Shown here piece after piece: positions 33,022-40,032 of a stretch of DNA of 53,287 nucleotides; the stretch's first letter is position 1; each line of letters begins with the position of its first letter. The notes beneath the pieces are model-generated. The model was not told the DNA's origin. It was given only the letters and a program-made list of their open reading frames with translations, and did no database searches. The position numbers were made by a program, and so were the translations under genes. This DNA comes from Anaerolinea thermolimosa. Its GTDB lineage: Bacteria > Chloroflexota > Anaerolineae > Anaerolineales > Anaerolineaceae. Where the stretch lies: the NCBI RefSeq assembly GCF_001050195.2, contig NZ_DF967965.1:428597-481883 (forward strand). Direction: 5' to 3'.

Positions 33022-33933
33022 ATGAAACCTTTCCTGCGCTTCATGTTTGCTGTCATCCTCATCCTGCTGGGGGGATGTGCCTCCGGATCGAGTATTTCTT
33101 CTGCCCCTGCTGCTCAACCAACCAGGGTCGCGGCTTATATCCAGAACAAAGGGTCGGATACGATTGTCAATCTCGCTCTGGCCTGGGCGGAGCGCTATCA
33201 AGAACTGCATCCCGATGTGCGTATCTCGGTGACGGGGGGCGGTTCTGGAACCGGTATCGCGGCCATGATTGATGGGACGGTAGATATTGCCAATGCCTCA
33301 AGAGCAATGAAAGCTGAAGAAATTGCTGCCGCCAAGGCCAAAGGCATAGAGCCGGTAGAGCATGTAGTGGCACGGGATGCCATAGCGGTCATTGTCAACC
33401 CCGCAAACCCGGTTGAACAGCTGACGCTGGAGCAGATTTCGTTGATTTATCAGGGGGCGATTAATAACTGGAAGGAAGTGGGAGGTGAAGACCGCCCGAT
33501 TGTACGCCTTTCACGGGAGACCAATTCAGGCACTCATGTTTACTTTTTAGAAGAGGTCCTTCGCCTGGGCCAGAAAGAGAACAAGGCCCTGTTTTCTATG
33601 GATACCTTACTTCTGCCCTCTTCCGAAGGAATTATTTCTGAGGTGATGGATAACCCGAATGCGATTGGTTATGATGGGCTGGGGTATGTCATTCCAGAGG
33701 TCAAGGTCGTGGCTGTGGCACGGCGCGCCGGGGAAGCGTACATTAAACCTTCTGTGGAGACGGTCAATAACGGGGAATACCCCATTTCGCGAGATTTATA
33801 CATGTATACCAGGAGAGATGCGGGGCAGGCTGTGCTGGATTACCTGGGGTGGATCAAATCATCTGAGGCCCAGAAGATCGTTTTAAAACTGGGCTTTGTA
33901 CCCATTGTTGGGCAATCGGTTACCCGAAAATAG
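33022..33933 (+). CDS. pstS: Phosphate-binding lipoprotein PstS
   Basis: The extracytoplasmic receptor of the high-affinity phosphate ABC importer. A 303-residue lipoprotein with lipobox LLGGC (Cys19), the first phosphate-contact region QNKGSDTIVNLALAWAE, GGGSGTGIAAMIDGTVDIANAS, and SRETNSGTHVYFLEEV, all typical of PstS. No ribosome site is present: the predicted mRNA begins within about three bases of the ATG. First gene of pstS-C-A-B. Confidence 0.95.
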   Translation: MKPFLRFMFAVILILLGGCASGSSISSAPAAQPTRVAAYIQNKGSDTIVNLALAWAERYQELHPDVRISVTGGGSGTGIAAMIDGTVDIANASRAMKAEEIAAAKAKGIEPVEHVVARDAIAVIVNPANPVEQLTLEQISLIYQGAINNWKEVGGEDRPIVRLSRETNSGTHVYFLEEVLRLGQKENKALFSMDTLLLPSSEGIISEVMDNPNAIGYDGLGYVIPEVKVVAVARRAGEAYIKPSVETVNNGEYPISRDLYMYTRRDAGQAVLDYLGWIKSSEAQKIVLKLGFVPIVGQSVTRK

Positions 33934-33977
33934 TGCACCGGGAGATTCCGTCCTGAAGCGAGGAGTGAAGGAAAATC

Positions 33978-34892
33978 ATGGCTGACGCAACTCTGGTTTC
34001 ATCCCCCCGGCGAACTCAGGAATGGGTGATCAATCTGATCATCAAGTTATCGGGATATTCGAGTATCCTCTTTGTAACCCTGATCTTCATCTTCCTGATG
34101 CGCGAAGGCCTGCCAGCCTTGCGAAATGTGCCTCTTTCGAGTATTTTGGGAGAACGCTGGTACCCCATTGAGGGGTATTTTTCGATCTTACCGCTGATCT
34201 ATGGCTCTCTGGTGGTTACTGTTGGCGCGTTGCTTCTGGCGATTCCATTCGGGGTGGGGACGAGTGTGTTCCTCTCGGAGATTGCTCCCCCCTGGATGAA
34301 TCAAATCATCAAACCGCTGATTGAGATCCTTGCCGGTTTGCCTTCGGTGGTGCTGGGTTTCCTGGGGATTCAGGTGGCGGCACCTTATTTACGCCGCCTG
34401 CTCGATTTACCCACCGGGCTTTCGGCCTTTTCTGGGGCAGTATTGCTTGCGCTCATAGCCACGCCAACTATTGTTTCGATTACCGAAGATGCACTCAACA
34501 CCGTGCCTTCCGGTTACCGCCAGGCAGCGCTGGCGCTTGGAGCTACCCGCTGGCAGGTGATCTGGGGAGTAACTGTTCCGGCGGCTCGTTCGGGAATTCT
34601 TACCGCGGTGATGCTGGGTGTGGGCCGGTCGATTGGTGAGACCATGGCGGTCATGATGGTGACGGGAAACGCACCGGTGCTGCCCTCTGGCTGGGATTTT
34701 CTGTTTACCCCGGTGAGGACGATGACGGCCACCATCGCGTCTGAAATGGGTGAAGTGGCGAATGGTAGCACGCATTATCAGGTGCTATTTTTCATCGGGA
34801 TTGTATTGTTTGTCATTTCGCTGGTGGTGAATATTGTGGCTTCGTCGGTCAGTTTACGCGGGCGTACCCGCGCAGAACGGGTGCTTTCCTAA
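33978..34892 (+). CDS. pstC: Phosphate ABC transporter permease PstC
   Basis: A 304-residue permease with six membrane segments and the ABC-coupling EAA-type loop ALALGATRWQVIWGVTVPAARSGI. The N-terminal segment after GYSSILFVTLIFIFLMREG and the conserved GLPSVVLGFLGIQVAAP fit PstC. It pairs with PstA to form the channel. Follows pstS by 44 bp with AAGGAAAATC before the ATG. Confidence 0.93.
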   Translation: MADATLVSSPRRTQEWVINLIIKLSGYSSILFVTLIFIFLMREGLPALRNVPLSSILGERWYPIEGYFSILPLIYGSLVVTVGALLLAIPFGVGTSVFLSEIAPPWMNQIIKPLIEILAGLPSVVLGFLGIQVAAPYLRRLLDLPTGLSAFSGAVLLALIATPTIVSITEDALNTVPSGYRQAALALGATRWQVIWGVTVPAARSGILTAVMLGVGRSIGETMAVMMVTGNAPVLPSGWDFLFTPVRTMTATIASEMGEVANGSTHYQVLFFIGIVLFVISLVVNIVASSVSLRGRTRAERVLS

Positions 34893-35759
34893 ATGGACAT
34901 GAAGCGTTCGCTCACTTCTGCACGAATCCAGGAGCTGATTGGCGAGAATTTACTGCGCCTGGTCAGTTTTGCTACCGTCCTGCCGGTGCTGGCGATTATT
35001 GTTTATATCGTGATCAAAGGTGCTCCGGCGATTAGCTGGGAATTTCTAACCTCGATGCCGCGTGATGGAATGCGCGAGGGCGGCATTCTGCCGGCCATTG
35101 TGGGCACCTTTTACCTCACCCTGGGGACGGCGGTGTTTTCGGTTCCTCTGGGAATTGCAGCGGCTATTTACATTGCCGAATACGCGCCGGATAACTTCTG
35201 GACGCGCCTGATTCGGATTGCGATCATTAACCTCGCGGGCATTCCTTCGGTGGTGTACGGGTTGTTCGGGCTGGGGTTGTTCGTTCTTTTCCTCAGATTT
35301 GGTACGAGTATTCTGGCGGCTTCGCTGACGCTTTCGATCATGACTCTACCGGTGATCATCTCAACGGCAGAAGAGGCGCTCCGTAGTGTGCCGCAGGCCT
35401 TTCGCACGGTGAGTATTGGGCTTGGGGCTACCCGCTGGCAGACCGTCTGGCGCATTGTGCTGCCGCAAGCCCTGCCGGGTATTGTCACCGGCGTTATCCT
35501 GGGTTTGGAACGTGCCGCCGGAGAAACTGCTCCGATTCTTTTTACCGGGGCGGCGTTCTTCCTGCCCCGGCTGCCGCAATCGCCGCTGGATGCCACCATG
35601 GCGCTTCCGTATCACATTTTTGTTATTTCAACCCAGGTGCCGGGAATGCCGGTGAAGATTCAATATGGCACGGTGCTGGTGCTGCTGGTATTTGTGCTGG
35701 GAATGAACCTGATTGCCACGCTGATCCGTCAACGGGCACGGGCGCGCCGAATGTGGTGA
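34893..35759 (+). CDS. pstA: Phosphate ABC transporter permease PstA
   Basis: A 288-residue permease with six membrane segments, the PstA-type GIPSVVYGLFGLGLFV and coupling loop SIGLGATRWQTVWRIVLPQA, and ERAAGETAPILFTG. ATG 34893 directly abuts the pstC TAA; a second ATG two codons later is possible. Partner of PstC. Confidence 0.93.
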   Translation: MDMKRSLTSARIQELIGENLLRLVSFATVLPVLAIIVYIVIKGAPAISWEFLTSMPRDGMREGGILPAIVGTFYLTLGTAVFSVPLGIAAAIYIAEYAPDNFWTRLIRIAIINLAGIPSVVYGLFGLGLFVLFLRFGTSILAASLTLSIMTLPVIISTAEEALRSVPQAFRTVSIGLGATRWQTVWRIVLPQALPGIVTGVILGLERAAGETAPILFTGAAFFLPRLPQSPLDATMALPYHIFVISTQVPGMPVKIQYGTVLVLLVFVLGMNLIATLIRQRARARRMW

Positions 35760-35762
35760 GTT

Positions 35763-36518
35763 ATGGATAAAATCGTCATTGAGAACTTCAGTATTCGCTA
35801 TTCGGATGGCGTGGAAAGCCTGCGAAATATCAGCCTTTCCATTCCGGCCAACGCAGTAACGGTGCTGTTCGGGCCAGCAGGTGGGGGGAAATCTACCCTG
35901 TTGCGGGCGATTAATCGTCTGAATGATCTGGCGGATGTGAAGGAAACCAGCGGTCGGATTTTGTTCAACGGGCAGAATATCCTTGACCCTAAAGTTGATG
36001 TGGTGGAATTACGCCGAAAAATCGGCATGGTTTTCTCACGCCCGGTGGTTTTGCCGATGAGCATTTATCAGAACGTGAGCTATCCCCTCGAATTGATGGG
36101 AGAAAAACGAAAAAGCCGCCTGGATGAGGCAGTGGAAAAGGCGCTAAAACGAGCTGTGCTGTGGGATGAGGTGTATGATCGTCTGCATGATCCGGCGACT
36201 GCCATTTCAGGAGGACAGCAACAGCGGCTTTGCCTGGCCCGGGTGTTTGCCCTGGAGCCGGAGGTGATCATGCTGGATGAGCCGACTTCGGCGCTTGATC
36301 CGGTGTCTACGGCGCGCATTGAAGGGCTGATGCATGAGATAAAAGAAGAATTCACCATTGTCTGGGTGCCGCATAACGTTCAGCAGGCGGCACGGATGGC
36401 TGATTATGCGGCGTTCTTCCTGCAAGGTGAATTAATTGAGTATGCTGAGGGGAAGAAATTATTTGTGAACCCGAAAGACCAGCGCACGTCCGATTATGTA
36501 ACCGGGCGTTTCGGGTAG
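35763..36518 (+). CDS. pstB: Phosphate ABC transporter ATPase PstB
   Basis: The 251-residue ATPase energising phosphate import. Walker A FGPAGGGKST at 36-45 (GGG instead of the more usual GCG), signature ISGGQQQRLCLARVFAL, Walker B VIMLDEPTSALD and switch VWVPHNVQQA, where the usual H is retained. Starts four bases after the pstA stop. No phoU follows; the operon ends before the tRNA-Val promoter. Confidence 0.95.
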   Translation: MDKIVIENFSIRYSDGVESLRNISLSIPANAVTVLFGPAGGGKSTLLRAINRLNDLADVKETSGRILFNGQNILDPKVDVVELRRKIGMVFSRPVVLPMSIYQNVSYPLELMGEKRKSRLDEAVEKALKRAVLWDEVYDRLHDPATAISGGQQQRLCLARVFALEPEVIMLDEPTSALDPVSTARIEGLMHEIKEEFTIVWVPHNVQQAARMADYAAFFLQGELIEYAEGKKLFVNPKDQRTSDYVTGRFG

Positions 36519-36585
36519 AGCTATGAGAATGAGAAGATGGCTCATGCTTTGAGCGCCTTGAAGGTTGAGAACGCAGAAAAATTCC

Positions 36586-36614
36586 TTGTCAAGCAGCGGG
36601 TGTTCTGCTATAAT
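36586..36614 (+). promoter_or_regulatory. tRNA-Val promoter
   Basis: TTGTCA (36586-36591), 17 bp, TATAAT (36609-36614), TGC before the -10. Start predicted near 36621, seven bases before the mature tRNA. Confidence 0.85.
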
Positions 36615-36627
36615 CCAGACACGTTAC

Positions 36628-36701
36628 GGGCGCGTGGCTCAGCTGGTTAGAGCGCGTGTATCACACACACGAGGTCGGGGGTTCGAGTCCCTCCGCGCCC
36701 A
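36628..36701 (+). tRNA. tRNA-Val (anticodon CAC)
   Basis: A 74-nt cloverleaf: acceptor GGGCGCG/CGCGCCC, D-arm GCTC/GAGC, anticodon stem CGTGT/ACACG enclosing ATCACAC, T-arm GGGGGTTCGAGTCCCTCC. The CAC anticodon reads GTG. Discriminator A, no encoded CCA. Its 3' third is reused in the tandem array that follows. Confidence 0.95.
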
Positions 36702-36709
36702 CACGATAG

Positions 36710-36730
36710 AGCCGGTGAACCGGCTTTTTT
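36710..36730 (+). terminator. tRNA-Val terminator
   Basis: AGCCGG/CCGGCT with TGAA loop followed by six T. The same hairpin recurs in every unit of the downstream array. Confidence 0.85.
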
Positions 36731-36739
36731 ATTGGGAGT

Positions 36740-37412
36740 GAGGTCGGGTGTCCCCGGAGGGGGATGTTATTCGAGTCGCTCCGCGCCCACACGATAGAGC
36801 CGGTGAACCGGCTTTTTTTATTGGGAGTGAGGTCGGGTGTCCCCGGAGGGGGATGTTATTCGAGTCGCTCTGCACCCACACGATAGAGCCGGTGAACCGG
36901 CTTTTTTTATTGGGAGTGAGGTCGGGTGTCCCCGGAGGGGGATGTTATTCGTGTTGCTCTGCACCCACACACGATAGAGCCGGTGAACCGGCTTTTTTTA
37001 TTGGGAGTGAGGTCGGGTGTCCCCGGAGGGGGATGTTATTCGAGTCGCTCCGCGCCCACACGATAGAGCCGGTGAACCGGCTTTTTTTATTGGGAGTGAG
37101 GTCGGGTGTCCCCGGAGGGGGATGTTATTCGAGTCGCTCCGCGCCCACACGATAGAGCCGGTGAACCGGCTTTTTTTATTGGGAGTGAGGTCGGGTGCCC
37201 CCGGAGGGGGATGTTATTCGAGTCGCTCCGCGCCCACACACGATAGAGCCGGTGAACCGGCTTTTTTTTTTGGGAGTGAGGTCGGGTGTCCCCGGAGGGG
37301 GATGTTATTCGAGTCGCTCCGCGCCCACACGATAGAGCCGGTGAACCGGCTTTTTTTATTGGGAGTGAGGTCGGGTGCCCCCGGAGGGGGATGTTATTCG
37401 AGTCCCTCCGCG
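36740..37412 (+). repeat. Tandem array derived from the tRNA-Val 3' end and terminator (~89-bp unit, about 7.5 copies)
   Basis: Units begin GAGGTCGGG at 36740, 36829, 36918, 37009, 37098, 37187, 37278 and 37367 (last one partial); steps are 89 or 91 bp, the 2-bp difference being an extra AC in the ACACACG stretch. Each unit has GAGGTCGGG, a 20-odd-bp insert holding TCCCC-GGA-GGGGGA, then TTCGAGTCGCTCCGCGCCCA (matching the tRNA T-arm/acceptor with one change), CACGATAG, and the AGCCGG-TGAA-CCGGCT-T7 terminator. The copies at 36860 and 36949 carry CTCTGCACCC variants. It ends in the 3' coding end of the flavodoxin gene. Confidence 0.95.
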
Positions 37413-37879
37413 ATTTGCTTTGCCCATGCTGCGGCGCGTTCCAGTTCACCTTCCAGCAGCGGGCCCTGAGTGCCCTGTACGTAAAACCCCTGAGGAGAGG
37501 TGAGGAGTTCAGCGCCTTTTTTCGTCAGCTGTTTACCGATAAACTCGGCGGCGTACCCAAAGAGTTTCACGAAGAAAGCCAGAATAACCACTCTGGCCAC
37601 TTCTTCAGGGCTGATACGGGTATCGAAAGCCGCAACCCGCACGTTCTTTAATGCATTGGGGGCAATCTTTTGTAACAATGCTGTAACTGAAGGCAATGGC
37701 CGAAACTTTTGCGTGGGTGAACCAACGATGAGAAGGTCTGCAGTGGTTAGATCTTCTGGTTGGGCGTTGCCTGCCTTTACAACGTTAACCGCTGCCCTCT
37801 CTTCCAGGGCTTTGCCAATGGCGAGCGCAATCTTTTCGGTGTTTCCGAAGGCTGTATCATAGACAACTACTGCTTTCAT
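37394..37879 (-). CDS. Flavodoxin-like protein
   Basis: A 161-residue protein with the FMN phosphate loop YDTAFGNTEKIALAIG at the N-terminus and LLIVGSPTQKFRPLPSV as the isoalloxazine loop region, so a flavodoxin or flavodoxin-domain electron carrier. Starts MKAVVVYDTAFG at ATG 37879, with GGGAGGATT upstream. Its last five codons (AEGLE and TAA) lie in sequence shared with the tRNA-Val T-arm and with the tandem array. Single gene, preceded by a structured leader. Confidence 0.85.
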   Translation of the reverse strand: MKAVVVYDTAFGNTEKIALAIGKALEERAAVNVVKAGNAQPEDLTTADLLIVGSPTQKFRPLPSVTALLQKIAPNALKNVRVAAFDTRISPEEVARVVILAFFVKLFGYAAEFIGKQLTKKGAELLTSPQGFYVQGTQGPLLEGELERAAAWAKQIAEGLE

Positions 37880-37910
37880 GGAAAGAATCCTCCCTGTGGG
37901 TGAAACCAAT

Positions 37911-37953
37911 CCATCGGGCACTCCCTCTCTCAGGGATTCCCTCCGCCTGATGG
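37911..37953 (-). promoter_or_regulatory. Structured 5' leader of the flavodoxin gene
   Basis: An outer stem CCATC-a-GGC/GCC-c-GATGG encloses GGGAATCCC and CTCCCTCTCTCAGGG sequences that can form inner hairpins. It lies right after the predicted start (near 37959). Operator or cis RNA element; nature unknown. Confidence 0.35.
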
Positions 37954-37965
37954 AACACTAGATGT

Positions 37966-37971
37966 ATCATA
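37966..37971 (-). promoter_or_regulatory. -10 of the flavodoxin gene
   Basis: TATGAT on the minus strand preceded by TGC (extended -10); no good -35. Confidence 0.5.
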
Positions 37972-37991
37972 GCACGGTTTCTTCCTGGCCT

Positions 37992-38840
37992 TCATGGAAT
38001 GCCCGACGATGTCTTATCATTCCGGGATAACCACTGGCGCTGGTCATATCTCACCAGGTTAATAGAGTAGGCTCCATCCACATAGAGGGTAGTGCCTGTG
38101 CAATACGAGGCCAGGTCAGATGCGAGGAAGGCCACTGCGTTTGCCACTTCCTGGGGTTTCCCGAACCGCCCCAGGGGAATCCACTCGTTGAACTGGTTGA
38201 GGAACTCAGCCATATCTGGAGGAGGCGGCCCGGCAGGAGTGCCGCGATCGGCGGCAATGGCTCCGGGTGAGACCCCAACCACGCGAATGCCGTACTCAGC
38301 CCATTCCAGGGCGAGCATCTTTGTGAGCATGGCGACCCCGGCTTTGGAGACGCAATAATGCACTGCCCCTTTTCGAGCGATGAGGTCGTGAATGGATTGG
38401 ATGTTAATGATCACCCCGCCGTTTCCCTGGGCTACCATCTGTCTGGCTGCGGTGCGGGACATGATGAACGTTCCACGCAGGTTCACATTCAGGATTCGAT
38501 CCCATTCTGCCAGGGGCAAATCCAGCGCCGGGAAGACACTTTCCAGAGCGGCGTTGTTGACCAGCACATCCAGCCTGCCAAAAGATTTCACTACCGTGTC
38601 TACAATTTGTCTGGCCGAATCTTCTTCGGCGATGCTTCCCTCGATGGCGATAGCCGTTCCGGGGGCGTATTTCTGGTTGAGGTCTTCAACCAGCCTCTGC
38701 GCACGTTCAGGCAGAATGACGTAATCGATGGCAACCCGGGCGCCAGCGGCGGCCAGGGTGCGGGAGATTTCGGCACCGATGCCGGTATTTCCACCGGTTA
38801 CCAGGACACATTTTCCACTCAAATCGATGGGAAGGCTCAT
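37992..38840 (-). CDS. SDR-family NAD(P)-dependent oxidoreductase
   Basis: A 282-residue classical short-chain dehydrogenase. Cofactor loop TGGNTGIG near 16-23, NNAALESVF, catalytic Ser in NIQSIHD and YxxxK as HYCVSKAG, and the C-terminal GTTLYVDGAYSIN. Closest in style to glucose-1-dehydrogenase/3-ketoacyl reductase-like enzymes, but substrate is not assignable. It overlaps the CPBP protease gene by ATGA and so is its co-transcribed partner. Confidence 0.88.
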   Translation of the reverse strand: MSLPIDLSGKCVLVTGGNTGIGAEISRTLAAAGARVAIDYVILPERAQRLVEDLNQKYAPGTAIAIEGSIAEEDSARQIVDTVVKSFGRLDVLVNNAALESVFPALDLPLAEWDRILNVNLRGTFIMSRTAARQMVAQGNGGVIINIQSIHDLIARKGAVHYCVSKAGVAMLTKMLALEWAEYGIRVVGVSPGAIAADRGTPAGPPPPDMAEFLNQFNEWIPLGRFGKPQEVANAVAFLASDLASYCTGTTLYVDGAYSINLVRYDQRQWLSRNDKTSSGIP

Positions 38841-39862
38841 TTATTCCTCTCCTGTGGATCGATTTTTCGCCACATTTTGCCTGTGATGATCAGCACCAGC
38901 ACCACCCCGGCCAGAAAAGCGATGGAGATGGGCGTGCTTTCCATCCAGGCAGAGGCGGTGTTGAAACTGGCATGGAGTAAAGTACACACCAGCAGGTTAC
39001 CTGAGGTTCGGTTATACATCCATGTGTAGAGGAAGGAAACCAGGGTGGTGGTCAGCAGGCGGATTCCCAGTTCCCACGGGAGGTTTTGTGGCCCTGCCGA
39101 AGGGTAAAACCCGTTGAGATGCATGGGAATATGCCAGATTCCCCAGATGACGCCGATGAGCAGAGACGCCCATAGGGGAGAAAACTTTTGTTGCAGTTGG
39201 GGCAACGCGAACCCTCGCCAGCCGGGTTCTTCACCGAGTGGCCCGCCAAAAAGGAAAATATAGGTAAAGGATGTTAATACCCGCCAGAGGAGTAGCGGCC
39301 ATTCCCGGGCGGGAAGGGTAACTTCCAGCGTCTGCCCGAGGGCGGCTGAGAGGAGCAACCCGCTGGCCAGTAAAAAAGGGTAAACCAGAATGGCTATTGC
39401 ATACCATACCAGAGGATGAGAGGTAGATGCCTGTTGGAAGGGTCGTCTCGCCATTCCGGAGGTGAAGAAAACCAGAATCACTCCGGCAGCTGCCAGAAAC
39501 AAAAAGAACCTGGCCAGCCAGCCGGAGAGAGAAGCTTCCAGGGGGAGGGCCGAGGCATAAGGGAGGCAGATGAAATACAACACTCCCACAGCCAGGAATG
39601 CAAGAAAGAAAGGTTCCATGGAGCGGGGCTTTTCGCGCTGTTGACTGGAAAGCATGGTCATCACTAGCCCACCAAGCGCTGGCCCAAAAGCTCCGATGGA
39701 TACCAGATGCCGGAAGGTAAGCGGGTCGTCCAGATGGATCCACAGGGGGAATAGCCACAGCCCCCATGAAAAACCGAAGGTAATCCACAGATAACCTGCC
39801 AGGGGATGATGTTGAGCCCACCGGAGGATGGCGGGCATGGCGTGGGGGCTTTTTTCAGACAA
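38837..39862 (-). CDS. CPBP family intramembrane protease
   Basis: A 341-residue membrane protein with about eight spans and the CAAX-protease/bacteriocin-processing (CPBP) motifs: the glutamate pair GEEPGWRGFALP and histidines in WGIWHIPMH and LLHASFN. These form the active site of the Rce1-like family. Target unknown. The start is taken as TTG 39862 because GGAGGAGG lies five bases before it; an ATG at 39910 is upstream of the ribosome site and inside the promoter region. Confidence 0.85.
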   Translation of the reverse strand: MSEKSPHAMPAILRWAQHHPLAGYLWITFGFSWGLWLFPLWIHLDDPLTFRHLVSIGAFGPALGGLVMTMLSSQQREKPRSMEPFFLAFLAVGVLYFICLPYASALPLEASLSGWLARFFLFLAAAGVILVFFTSGMARRPFQQASTSHPLVWYAIAILVYPFLLASGLLLSAALGQTLEVTLPAREWPLLLWRVLTSFTYIFLFGGPLGEEPGWRGFALPQLQQKFSPLWASLLIGVIWGIWHIPMHLNGFYPSAGPQNLPWELGIRLLTTTLVSFLYTWMYNRTSGNLLVCTLLHASFNTASAWMESTPISIAFLAGVVLVLIITGKMWRKIDPQERNK

Positions 39863-39896
39863 ACGCACCTCCTCCAATGCAGAAATTACGATCTTT

Positions 39897-39926
39897 AGTA
39901 TAACTATCAAGGGGTGGAATCCACAA
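39897..39926 (-). promoter_or_regulatory. Promoter of the CPBP-SDR operon
   Basis: Minus-strand TTGTGG (39921-39926), 18 bp, TATACT (39897-39902). Confidence 0.6.
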
Positions 39927-40016
39927 GCGAGGTGTGGAAGGATTTTACCCCACGGCGGTGTTTCAATCTTGCTGGAGATGAAGCCCAGACACGCCCGGTT
40001 TGGGTTCGTCTTTGAC

Positions 40017-40032
40017 TATAATAGAGCCTGTG
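40017..40032 (+). promoter_or_regulatory. -10 of kdpD with start codon at the transcription start
   Basis: TATAAT at 40017-40022, then seven bases to GTG 40030. There is no ribosome site, so a leaderless mRNA is predicted. Confidence 0.5.

Noticed and set aside
36740-37412. CRISPR array
   Set aside because: The whole unit repeats; there are no unique spacers, and no cas genes nearby.
36748-37651. Long overlapping ORFs across the tandem array
   Set aside because: They arise because the 89-bp unit cycles through all three frames without stops. No ribosome site and no composition of a real protein.
37911-37953. TPP riboswitch on the flavodoxin leader
   Set aside because: CTGAGA and GGAGGGAA are present but in the wrong order and spacing, and the gene is not in thiamine metabolism.
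40000-40029. kdpD start at TTG 40000
   Set aside because: The TATAAT lies inside this stretch, so codons before 40030 would be upstream of the predicted transcript.
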